A stretch of DNA of 64,000 nt, taken from assembly GCA_016124655.1 (NCBI GenBank), contig WGNI01000005.1, positions 150,901 through 214,900 on the forward strand. Reading direction: 5' to 3'. The position numbers and the translations under genes are program-made. The notes below the pieces were generated by a model that searched no databases, was not told the origin of the DNA, and worked only from the letters and a program-made list of their open reading frames with translations. Shown one piece after another: positions 8,472 through 16,784 of the stretch (positions within the stretch are counted from its first letter, which is position 1; each line of letters begins with the position of its first letter). This DNA is from Alphaproteobacteria bacterium (lineage in GTDB: Bacteria; Pseudomonadota; Alphaproteobacteria; Caulobacterales; Aquidulcibacteraceae).

Positions 8472-9755
8472 ATGCTGTACTCCCTCTATGAAATGAATCA
8501 TTGGGCCGTCGCGCCCTTCAGGGCCGCCGCGATAGCGCAGTCGGCGCTCCTGCGCTCCCCCCTGAACCCGGTCGCCGAATCCGATCTCGTGAAGGCCGCC
8601 GCCGCCGCCTCCGACGTGTTCGAAAGCGTCACCCGCCGCTACCGCAAGCCGGACTGGAACCTCGCCGCCACGATGGTGCGCTCCATTCCCGTGGCGGTGA
8701 AGCCGAAGGCTGTGTGGACCAACGCCTGGTGCAGCCTGATCCATTTCCAACGCGACGCGGAAGCCTTGCAGCGCGCGCGCGGCGACAAGACCGAACCCAA
8801 AGTGCTTTTGGTGGCGCCGCTCTCAGGCCATTACGCAACGCTCTTGCGCGGAACGGTCGAAGCCTTCCTGCCGGAACATGAAGTCTACATCACCGACTGG
8901 TCCGACGCGCGCATGGTGCCGATCATGGCCGGCCGCTTCGATATGCACGATTACATCGACTACATCGCCCACATGCTGCGTCTGCTGGGACCGAAGACGC
9001 ACGTCGTCGCGGTGTGTCAGCCCGGCCCGCTTGTGCTCGCCGCAGCCGCTTTGATGGCGGAAAGCGATGATCCCTGCCGTCCCGCGACCATGACGTTCAT
9101 GGGCTCGCCGATCGATGCGCGCAAATCGCCGACCGTGCCGAACAAGCTCGCCGAAGAGCGTGAATTCGCCTGGTTCGAGCGCAACATGATTCACACCGTG
9201 CCGCCGATCTATCCCGGCGCGTTTCGCCGCGTGTATCCGGGCTTTTTGCAGCTCGCGAGCTTCATGGGCATGAACTGGTCGCGCCACGTGAACGCCCACC
9301 GCGACTATTACGAGCAGCTCGTGAAGGGCGACGGCGAAACCGCGCAGAAACACCGCGAATTCTACGACGAATATCTTTCGGTGCTCGATTTGTCGGAAGA
9401 ATTCTATCTCGATACGATCAAGCACGTGTTCCAGGAATACTCGCTCGCCAATGGTACGCTGTCGCATCGCGGCCGCCTCGTCCGGCCTGAAGCCATCCGC
9501 GACGTGGCGCTGATGACGGTCGAAGGCGAGAACGACGATATTTCCGGGATCGGCCAAACGCAGGCCGCGCACGAGCTGTGCGCCAGCATCCCCGAAGCCA
9601 TGCGCCAGGATTACATTCAGCTCGGCGTTGGCCATTACGGCGTCTTCAACGGCAAGCGGTTCCGCACCGAAATCTACCCGCGCATGCGCGAATTCATGCG
9701 GACGTTCAACGGATCGAGCGCCCGCGCCCGCCCGAAGATCGCCGCGGTGGCCTAA
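8472..9755 (+). CDS. phaZ: Intracellular polyhydroxyalkanoate depolymerase
   Basis: 427-residue alpha/beta-hydrolase of the Ralstonia PhaZ1 type, which mobilises intracellular polyhydroxybutyrate. The nucleophile is a cysteine rather than serine: Cys182 in VAVCQPGPL. An aspartate region (VEGENDDISG) and a histidine (GVGHYGVF) complete the triad. There is no signal peptide, consistent with cytosolic granules. The MLYSLYEMNHWAVAPFR start is typical of the family. Two palindromes lie directly upstream. PHA synthase and phasins are not in the window. Confidence 0.92.
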   Translation: MLYSLYEMNHWAVAPFRAAAIAQSALLRSPLNPVAESDLVKAAAAASDVFESVTRRYRKPDWNLAATMVRSIPVAVKPKAVWTNAWCSLIHFQRDAEALQRARGDKTEPKVLLVAPLSGHYATLLRGTVEAFLPEHEVYITDWSDARMVPIMAGRFDMHDYIDYIAHMLRLLGPKTHVVAVCQPGPLVLAAAALMAESDDPCRPATMTFMGSPIDARKSPTVPNKLAEEREFAWFERNMIHTVPPIYPGAFRRVYPGFLQLASFMGMNWSRHVNAHRDYYEQLVKGDGETAQKHREFYDEYLSVLDLSEEFYLDTIKHVFQEYSLANGTLSHRGRLVRPEAIRDVALMTVEGENDDISGIGQTQAAHELCASIPEAMRQDYIQLGVGHYGVFNGKRFRTEIYPRMREFMRTFNGSSARARPKIAAVA

Positions 9756-9787
9756 AATCTCAGCGGAAGCCGTGGCATGCTGAGCGC

Positions 9788-10501
9788 ATGAGCGGCGATT
9801 CGAACGCCCAGGAAAAACGGCTGCCCTTGAGCGCCGGCGGAACCGTCGCCGTGCGTTTCATCGTCAATCCGCGCGCGCGCCGCGTGTCGGTGCGCATCGA
9901 CGCCGCGCGCCGCGAGGCTGTGGCCACCGCGCCGAATGCGCGGGCCTTACCCAAGGCGGTGAAGTTCGCCGCCGAACGCGCCGATTGGATCGCCGCCGAA
10001 CTGGCCAAGCTGCCGCACATCGTGCCGCTTCTGCCCGGCGCGCAAATCCCCTTGCGCGGCCAGATGGTCGAGCTCTGGCCCGAGCCGGGCAGGGGCCCCG
10101 CGCGCCTGGAGGCCGATCGCCTCATCGCGCCGACGCCCGATCCTGATTTGTTTTCCGCGCGCGTGAAACGGTTTCTCGTCGCCGAGGCGCGCAGCGATCT
10201 TGAAGCGGCGGTGGCCCGCCATTGCGCATCGCTCAGTGTGCGCGCTGCGCGCATTGCGGTGAAGGACGTGCGCTCGCGCTGGGGCTCGTGCAGCGCGGAC
10301 GGCGCGCTGGCGTTTTCCTGGCGCGTCGTGCTCGCGCCGCCCTTTGTCTTGGACTATCTCGCCGCGCACGAAGTCGCGCATTTGCGCGAAATGAATCATT
10401 CGCGCCGCTTCTGGGCCGCGGTGGCGCACGCGCTGCCGGATTTCAAGCGCGGCCGCGACTGGCTGCACGCCCACGGCGCCGCGCTGCACGCGGTCGGCTA
10501 G
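9788..10501 (+). CDS. YgjP-type M48-family zinc metallopeptidase
   Basis: 237-residue YgjP/DUF45 protein. The C-terminal zinc site HEVAH (His194, Glu195, His198) is followed by EMNHS, and the upstream RWGSCS block is the other conserved signature. The N-terminal half is a beta-rich domain without known activity. There is no signal peptide. The physiological substrate of the family is not established. The TAG stop (10499-10501) forms the left end of a palindrome that also contains the stop of the convergent PBP gene. Confidence 0.85.
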   Translation: MSGDSNAQEKRLPLSAGGTVAVRFIVNPRARRVSVRIDAARREAVATAPNARALPKAVKFAAERADWIAAELAKLPHIVPLLPGAQIPLRGQMVELWPEPGRGPARLEADRLIAPTPDPDLFSARVKRFLVAEARSDLEAAVARHCASLSVRAARIAVKDVRSRWGSCSADGALAFSWRVVLAPPFVLDYLAAHEVAHLREMNHSRRFWAAVAHALPDFKRGRDWLHAHGAALHAVG

Positions 10502-10560
10502 AGCATCATCCGATCAATTTGAATCGCTCGAAGATTCAGTGATCGAATAAAGGTGCTCTA
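10499..10560. repeat. Palindrome joining two convergent genes and containing both stop codons
   Basis: The element begins TAGAGCATC and ends GGTGCTCTA. Read on either strand, its outermost bases are the TAG stop of the flanking gene (metallopeptidase on plus, PBP1A on minus). An inner stem pairs CGATCA/GATTCA-type segments imperfectly. It is plausibly a bidirectional transcription terminator or a mobile palindromic unit; no long U-tract is present. It is related in its AGAGCA start to the element at 44249-44296. Confidence 0.65.
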
Positions 10561-12792
10561 CCCCTCCGGCCCGAAATCCAGAGAACGATCCGTCCCGTCA
10601 TCCACCGGCGCCTGCGCGCTGACGCTGCGCGGGCCTAACGGCGCGCCGCGAATCGGCGGACGCGCGCTCATGTCGAGATCGCCCATAGGCGGCGGCGGAC
10701 CGGTGCCGTAATCCTCCGCGCGCGGCAGATCCAACTCGCGCGCCGGCACGTCGCGCAGCGCCACCATCATGAAGTCGTGCCAGATCTGCGCCGGCGCCTG
10801 ACCGCCGGTCACGCGGTTCATGCGGATGGAGTGATCGTCATTGCCGACCCACACGCCCGCCGCGAGCCCGGGCGTAAAGCCCAGAAACCAGGCGTCGCGA
10901 TAATCGTTCGTGGTGCCCGTCTTGCCGCCGATCGCGCGCCCTTCAATGCGTGCGGCGGTGGACGTTCCGGCCTCGACGCCGCGCGACATCAACAGATTCA
11001 TGTAGCGGAACGGGCGCTCCGCAATCACGCGGTCCGTACTTTCCGGCCGGAACTGATACACCACCGACCGGTCCGAGGCGCGCAGGATGCGCGTCACGCC
11101 ATGCGCATAGGCGCGACGGCCTTCATTCGCCATCGTCGCGTACGCCTGCGTCAGCTCCATCAGCGTCATTTCCTGCGCGCCGAGCGCAAGCGAGCGATAA
11201 TCCTGAATGTCCGTCGTCACGCCCAAACGGTGCGCGACCTCGATCACCTTGCGGTGGCCCACTTCATTGGCGATGGAGATCGCCACCATGTTCAGCGACC
11301 GCGCGAACGCTGACGATAGCGGCAGCGCGCCGTAATAGCGGTCCTCGTAATTGCCGGGAGACCAATCGCCGATCGTGACCGGCGCATCCACGCGCACTGT
11401 CCACGGCGTCAGTCCGTTCTCCATCGCCGCGAGATAGATGAAGAATTTGAACGACGACCCCGGCTGCCGGCGCGATTGCGTCGTGCGATTGAACTCGCTT
11501 TGCCCCTGGCCGCGCCCATATTGCCGTCCGCCCACCATCGTGCGCACGCCGCCGTCCGCATCCACCGCCAGCACCGCGCCCTGGCTGAAGCGGCGGGCTT
11601 CGCCTTCCTCGTCGATCTTGGCGTTCATGATGCGCTCGGCCGCGCGCTGCGCAACGAGATCGAGCGAGGTCTCAACGATGAAGTCGTCGCGCTGATCGCC
11701 GATATAGCGCTCGATCACCGGTTCGATATAATCGCGGAAATAACCCAGATTGCCCGCCGGATTGTTGCGGCTGATGAGAAGCGCTTCCCGTTGCGCGGCG
11801 TCGCGCTCGTCCGGTGTGATGAAGCGCTGCGCCACCATCTCCGTCAGCACGACGTCGGCCCGCTCGCGCGCGCCGTCTTCCTGCTGCGCGGGGTTGAGCC
11901 GCGACGGCGCCTTCACCAGCCCCGCCAGCATCGCCGATTGCAACAGCGTCAAGTCGCGTGCGGGCCGATCGAAATAGCGCTCCGCCGCCGCTTCGATGCC
12001 ATATGCGCTCGCGCCGAAATAGACCCGGCTCAGATACAGCGCGAGGATCTGATCCTTGGTGAAGCGCTGCTCCAGCCACAGCGCCAGCGCCACTTCCTGC
12101 AATTTGCGCCGGAACGTCCGCTCATTGGTGAGGAACAGATTCTTCGCCAATTGCTGCGTGATCGTCGATCCGCCCTGCACAACGCGGCCGGCCGTGAGAT
12201 TGGTGGTCGTCGCGCGCATCAGGCCGCCGAAATCGACGCCGACATGCGAGTAGAAGCGCCGATCCTCGATCGCGACAAAAGCCTGCGTCACGTAATCGGG
12301 CAGCGTCGACACATCCACCGGCGGCGCGTTCTGCGCGCCTTCGCGCAGGATCACCTGGCCGTTGCGGTCGAGCAGCGTGATCGACTGGCCTTGCCGCGCC
12401 TCCCACACATCGTCGGCTGAAGGCATGCCCCAGGTCACGAAGACGAAGAACGCGAACACCGCCGCCGCCAGCGCGCCCGCGCCCCAGCCAGCCCACACCG
12501 CGGCGCCGCGCCAGGAGGAGGGGCCGCGCACTTGCGTGAGGCTTTGCCAGATGACGATGCCGACTGCGGCTGCGTACGCCGCGGCCAGGATCAGCGGCGG
12601 CAGCACCGCTTCGCGCAGCGCCTGCAACGGCGAACGGCGCGGCGGCTCCGGCGCGGGCCGGCGCGGCAAGGGCTGCGGCACAGGAGGCGCGCTCGGCGCA
12701 GCCGCAGGCTCGGCCGGCGCTTCCGCTTTAGGCCCTCCATCGCCGGACGGCGGTGTCGGTTCGTCTTCCGGAGGGGCGTTTTCGTCGGCCAA
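10558..12792 (-). CDS. Class A penicillin-binding protein (PBP1A family), bifunctional
   Basis: 744-residue inner-membrane enzyme that polymerises and cross-links peptidoglycan. The N-terminal cytoplasmic tail is Pro/Ala-rich (residues 1-60). Two hydrophobic segments follow (about 64-84 and 97-120), one more than the usual single anchor. The GT51 domain has catalytic Glu176 in EDRRFYSH and GGSTITQQLAKN. The transpeptidase has SSFK (Ser446-Lys449), SLN (499-501) and KTG (624-626). The C-terminal tail is Pro-rich and acidic. A CTATAT-type -10 lies at about 12815-12821 on the same strand. Confidence 0.94.
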   Translation of the reverse strand: MADENAPPEDEPTPPSGDGGPKAEAPAEPAAAPSAPPVPQPLPRRPAPEPPRRSPLQALREAVLPPLILAAAYAAAVGIVIWQSLTQVRGPSSWRGAAVWAGWGAGALAAAVFAFFVFVTWGMPSADDVWEARQGQSITLLDRNGQVILREGAQNAPPVDVSTLPDYVTQAFVAIEDRRFYSHVGVDFGGLMRATTTNLTAGRVVQGGSTITQQLAKNLFLTNERTFRRKLQEVALALWLEQRFTKDQILALYLSRVYFGASAYGIEAAAERYFDRPARDLTLLQSAMLAGLVKAPSRLNPAQQEDGARERADVVLTEMVAQRFITPDERDAAQREALLISRNNPAGNLGYFRDYIEPVIERYIGDQRDDFIVETSLDLVAQRAAERIMNAKIDEEGEARRFSQGAVLAVDADGGVRTMVGGRQYGRGQGQSEFNRTTQSRRQPGSSFKFFIYLAAMENGLTPWTVRVDAPVTIGDWSPGNYEDRYYGALPLSSAFARSLNMVAISIANEVGHRKVIEVAHRLGVTTDIQDYRSLALGAQEMTLMELTQAYATMANEGRRAYAHGVTRILRASDRSVVYQFRPESTDRVIAERPFRYMNLLMSRGVEAGTSTAARIEGRAIGGKTGTTNDYRDAWFLGFTPGLAAGVWVGNDDHSIRMNRVTGGQAPAQIWHDFMMVALRDVPARELDLPRAEDYGTGPPPPMGDLDMSARPPIRGAPLGPRSVSAQAPVDDGTDRSLDFGPEG

Positions 12793-12920
12793 TCCCAGCG
12801 TCCCTTTTCGCAGCGCAGCCTATATAGACGAGATTCGAGAAACGCACCTGGGGCGCCGCAGGGCCCCTCCAGACAAGGTTTCCAGGCCTTAACCGTTCCG
12901 CCCGATCAAGTTCCTTTGTC

Positions 12921-12949
12921 TTGCGAGCCTTCGCGACGATGGCCATATT
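12921..12949 (+). promoter_or_regulatory. Putative sigma-70 promoter of the Bax-inhibitor-1 gene
   Basis: TTGCGA (12921-12926), a 17-base spacer and CATATT (12944-12949) lie 45 bases before the start at 12994. The predicted leader is under 40 bases. Alphaproteobacterial ybhL genes can carry a structured leader RNA (Rfam ybhL motif); I could not confirm one here by eye. Confidence 0.35.
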
Positions 12950-12993
12950 CCGGCCATGGCCCGGGCTTTCCGCCCGAGACCTAGGAGGTATGA

Positions 12994-13728
12994 ATGAACC
13001 AGTATTCCGGCCAGGCGCGTTCGATCCCGACCGGACGCGCAGACATGGCGGTCGACGCCGGCCTGCGCAGCTTCATGCTCGGCGTCTACAATAAGATGGC
13101 GCTGGGTCTTTTGCTTTCCGCGGCCCTGGCGTTTGTCGTGGGCACGAACCAGGCGCTCACCGTCACGCTGCTGACGCCGCCGATCGGCTACGCCGTGATG
13201 TTCGGCCCGCTGGCGATCCTGCTGATCTCCAGCTTCGTGATGCGCAATCCGTCGCCGATGGCGGCGAACCTGATCTATTGGTCGGTGGTGGCGCTGATCG
13301 GCGTCGGCATGGGCGGCATCGTCTTCGCCTATGGCCGCATCCCTGACGGCATGCTCACGGTCGCTAAGGCGTTCTTGATCACGTCGGCTTCGTTCGGCGC
13401 TCTGAGCTTGTGGGGCTATACCACCAAGCGCGACATTTCCGGCTGGGGCTCGTTCCTGTTCATGGGACTGATCGGCCTGATCCTGGCGTCAGTGGTGAAC
13501 ATCTTCATCGCCAGCTCGGCGCTGAGCTTCGCGATCTCCGTGATCGGCGTGCTCGTGTTCGCGGGCTTGACCGCCTACGACACCCAGCGCTTGAAGTTCA
13601 TGTACTACCAGCTCGCCGGCGACGCGCGGGCCATGGCGGTGGCGACGACCTACGGCGCGCTGTCGCTGTACCTGAACTTCATCAACCTGTTCCAGATGAT
13701 CCTGTCGCTGATGAGCGGCCGCGACTAA
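12994..13728 (+). CDS. Bax inhibitor-1/YccA/YbhL family membrane protein
   Basis: 244-residue protein with about seven transmembrane segments from residue 30 to the end, preceded by a short polar N terminus. Characteristic features are the GLTAYDTQRLK block between late helices and the hydrophobic C terminus. Bacterial members are thought to form pH-sensitive calcium-leak channels or to act with FtsH; the role here is unproven. A strong AGGAGG ribosome-binding site precedes the ATG. A clear rho-independent terminator follows 26 bases after the stop, so it is probably monocistronic. Confidence 0.9.
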   Translation: MNQYSGQARSIPTGRADMAVDAGLRSFMLGVYNKMALGLLLSAALAFVVGTNQALTVTLLTPPIGYAVMFGPLAILLISSFVMRNPSPMAANLIYWSVVALIGVGMGGIVFAYGRIPDGMLTVAKAFLITSASFGALSLWGYTTKRDISGWGSFLFMGLIGLILASVVNIFIASSALSFAISVIGVLVFAGLTAYDTQRLKFMYYQLAGDARAMAVATTYGALSLYLNFINLFQMILSLMSGRD

Positions 13729-13754
13729 CCGCCGTCAACGACGCAAACACGGAG

Positions 13755-13787
13755 CGCCCCGGCCCCAAGCCGGGGCGTTTTCTTTTT
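13755..13787 (+). terminator. Rho-independent terminator of the Bax-inhibitor-1 gene
   Basis: Perfect 9-bp stem CGCCCCGGC/GCCGGGGCG (13755-13763 with 13769-13777), five-base loop, then TTTTCTTTTT. It lies between the convergent Bax-inhibitor-1 and DUF2794 genes. Confidence 0.9.
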
Positions 13788-13790
13788 CGG

Positions 13791-14135
13791 CTACTCCACC
13801 GCCCGGATCAGCTTGGCGTCGAACACCCGCAGCACTTGATCGAGCTCGCGCCCGCGCTTCAGGATTTGCCCGGCCTGGCCGATCACGGAGTACGCGCCCT
13901 GGCGCCGCGCCAGCGCTGGCCGTTTTTCGATTTGGTAGAGCGGCGATTCGCTTGTGCGCCGAAAAATCGAGAACAGCGCGCGGTCGCTGAGTCGGTCCAT
14001 CGCGTAGTCGCGCCACTCGCCGGCCGCGACCATCCGCCCGTACAGGTTGAGGATGCGCGACAATTCCCCTCGGTCAAAGAAAACAAAACGGGGAGACGGG
14101 GGATAGTGTGGATAAGTCACCGTGTCGTTGTGCAT
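13791..14135 (-). CDS. DUF2794 family protein
   Basis: 114-residue conserved alphaproteobacterial protein of unknown function. Typical segments are LSRILNLYGRMVAAGEWRDY, ALFSIFRR and EKRPALARRQGAYSVIGQAG. It is soluble and basic, with no signal peptide. The ATG at 14135 is chosen, but no clear ribosome-binding site precedes it. A TTG at 14159 with AGGG upstream would add eight residues. Alternatively, translation may be coupled to a 49-codon frame ending four bases upstream (14140-14289). Its other neighbour is the convergent Bax-inhibitor-1 gene. Confidence 0.88.
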   Translation of the reverse strand: MHNDTVTYPHYPPSPRFVFFDRGELSRILNLYGRMVAAGEWRDYAMDRLSDRALFSIFRRTSESPLYQIEKRPALARRQGAYSVIGQAGQILKRGRELDQVLRVFDAKLIRAVE

Positions 14136-14473
14136 GGTTTTAGACTGTAATCCCTGCAACGTACCCTGAACTGGATAAATAATAGGACAGGTGCGGATTC
14201 CGCCGCACTTTCCGCTTGCTCTCGCCCGATTGGGGAGCGACGATGCACTTGTCGGTCGGGCCGAGAACAGCGGTGGGTCCAGTATCCATCAGCCCCCCCA
14301 GCCCCCTGGGCCTGCAGCCCTCGCGCCTGACCGGCAGAGTTTCTTGAAGGCCCGCAGCGATCATCGCGCGGGCCTTCGTCGTTTTCCAGCCTCTTCCAGT
14401 CTGACCATCGCTTGGCGTGGCCCGCCGGACCCGCCACTGTACGCGCGATAACCAAACCAAAGGAGGAGAGCGC
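14136..14473. other. Gene-free stretch between DUF2794 and the SDR, rich in secondary structure
   Basis: This divergent intergenic region should hold two promoters. Structured pieces seen: GTGCGG/CCGCAC near 14190, a longer possible pairing GACAGGTGC with GCACTTGTC, and a perfect 10-bp hairpin GAAGGCCCGC/GCGGGCCTTC (14346-14377, 12-base loop) followed on plus by GTCGTTTTCC, terminator-like. A small basic 49-codon frame lies on minus (14140-14289). The AT-rich GGATAAATAATAGG (14173-14186) could supply a -10 element. A short structured RNA is possible but not identified. Confidence 0.4.
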
Positions 14474-15214
14474 ATGGCGGGTCGATTGGAAGGCCGCAAG
14501 GCGATCGTCACGGGCGCCGCGTCCGGCATTGGCCGCGCATCGGCGCGCCTGTTCGCGGCGGAGGGCGCCAAGACCCTCGCGGTGGACCTGCCGGGAAAAG
14601 GCCTCGCGGAGGCCGCGACCGGCTGCGAAATCCTCGAAGTCTCTGTGGCCGACGCAGACGCCCCTGAGCGCATCGTGGAAACCGCCCGCATCCGCCTGGG
14701 CGGCCTCGACATTCTGTTCAACAATGCCGGCGTGTCGGGATCGACGCTGGTGGCGGACCTCTCCGACGAGGAATGGGATCGCCAGATGGCGGTCAATGTC
14801 CGCGCCGTCTTCCGCACCTGCCGCGCCGCCATTCCGCTGCTCATCGAAAGCCAGGCCGGCCGCATCATCAACACCGCGTCCGTCATGGCCGAGCACACCA
14901 ATTACGGCCTCGCGCCTTATTGCGCCTCGAAGGCCGGCGTCGCGGGTCTCACGCGCACGCTGGCGCTGGAGCTCGGCAAGTACGGCGTCACCGCGAATTA
15001 CCTTCTGCCCGGCGCCATTCGCACCGGCATGACCGGCCCGGGCTGGGACGCGCGTCCGGACGTGGAGGACATCTGGGCCAAGAAATCCGTGCTGCGCCGC
15101 ATCGGGCAGCCGGAGGATCTCGCCCGCGCCGCGCTCTTCCTGGCCAGCGACGATTCCGCCTTCGTCACCGGCCATGGCCTCAACGTCGATGGCGGCTTGG
15201 GCCTGAGACTTTAG
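14474..15214 (+). CDS. Short-chain dehydrogenase/reductase (SDR)
   Basis: 246-residue classical SDR. The Rossmann motif TGAASGIG spans residues 13-20, NNAG follows, and the catalytic set Ser136, Tyr149 and Lys153 is in YCASK. The Asp near residue 38 (AVDLPGKG) suggests NAD rather than NADP. The C-terminal GHGLNVDGG is typical of FabG-like members. A strong AGGAGGAG precedes the ATG. The substrate is not evident and the downstream ABC genes give no clue. Confidence 0.88.
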   Translation: MAGRLEGRKAIVTGAASGIGRASARLFAAEGAKTLAVDLPGKGLAEAATGCEILEVSVADADAPERIVETARIRLGGLDILFNNAGVSGSTLVADLSDEEWDRQMAVNVRAVFRTCRAAIPLLIESQAGRIINTASVMAEHTNYGLAPYCASKAGVAGLTRTLALELGKYGVTANYLLPGAIRTGMTGPGWDARPDVEDIWAKKSVLRRIGQPEDLARAALFLASDDSAFVTGHGLNVDGGLGLRL

Positions 15215-15327
15215 CGGCATGCGCAACGCGGCGCTGCGCCGCGTGGACTTCGGCGCTTTTCCCTCTTAAGTCCGCCGCGCTTGAACGGCGTGTGCTGTGC
15301 GACGCAGCCCGGGAGCGCTTCGCCCAA

Positions 15328-16046
<719 letters not shown>

Positions 16047-16050
<4 letters not shown>

Positions 16051-16781
16051 CATCGCTGCTGGCCGTCTATCGCCGCGAACTGTTGAGCTATGTCACCACG
16101 CCGACGGCTTACGTGTTCGTCGCGGTGTTTCTCTTCGCGATCGGGCTCTTCACGTTTCAGGTCGGCGGCTTGTTTGAATCGCGGCGCGTCGATCTCACGC
16201 CCTTCTTCGCGTTTCACCCCTGGATCTTCATGGTGTTTCTGCCGGCCGTGGCGATGCGGTTGTGGTCGGAAGAGGCGCGCTCCGGCGCCATCGAAGTGCT
16301 GATGACGCTGCCTGCGCCGACTTGGGCGCTGGTCGCTGGAAAGTTTCTCGCCGCCTGGACGATCGCCGCCGCAGCGCTCGTGCTCACCGCGCCGCTCTGG
16401 GTGACGATGAACATCCTCGGCGATCCCGACAACGCCGCGATTTTCACCGCCTATCTCTCAAGCCTGCTCATGGCCGGCGCCTACATCGCCATCGGCTCGG
16501 CCATGTCTGCGCTGACCGCTGCGCAAGTCGTGGCGTTTGTGTTGGCGGTGCTGGTCGCATTTCTTTTCACCGCCATGGGCCTGCCCATGGTGTCGGATTT
16601 CTTCCGCGGCGCCATGGGCGGCGGTTTCGCTGAAGCGATCGCGCGGCTCTCGATCCTGCATCAGTTCGACGCCGCCCAGCGCGGCGTCGTCGAAATCCGC
16701 TCCGTGTTTTATTTCCTCACCTTGATCGCGACATTCCTCGGCTTCACCGCCTTGGCCGTCGATGCGCGGCGCGGAGCTTAA
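16047..16781 (+). CDS. ABC-2 type permease (GldF-like)
   Basis: 244-residue membrane protein with six hydrophobic segments. The opening RRELLSYVTTPTAYVF is typical of GldF/NosY-type permeases. Polar RLWSEEARSGAIEVL after the second helix is the conserved coupling region facing the ATPase. It overlaps the ATPase gene by four bases (ATGA) and ends three bases before the next start, so the three products are probably made together. Exported substrate unknown. Confidence 0.88.
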
Positions 16782-16784
16782 GCG

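Noticed and set aside
12793..12993. ybhL leader riboswitch-like motif before the Bax-inhibitor-1 gene
   Set aside because: The predicted leader is short, and I could not fit the motif by eye; only a covariance search could decide.
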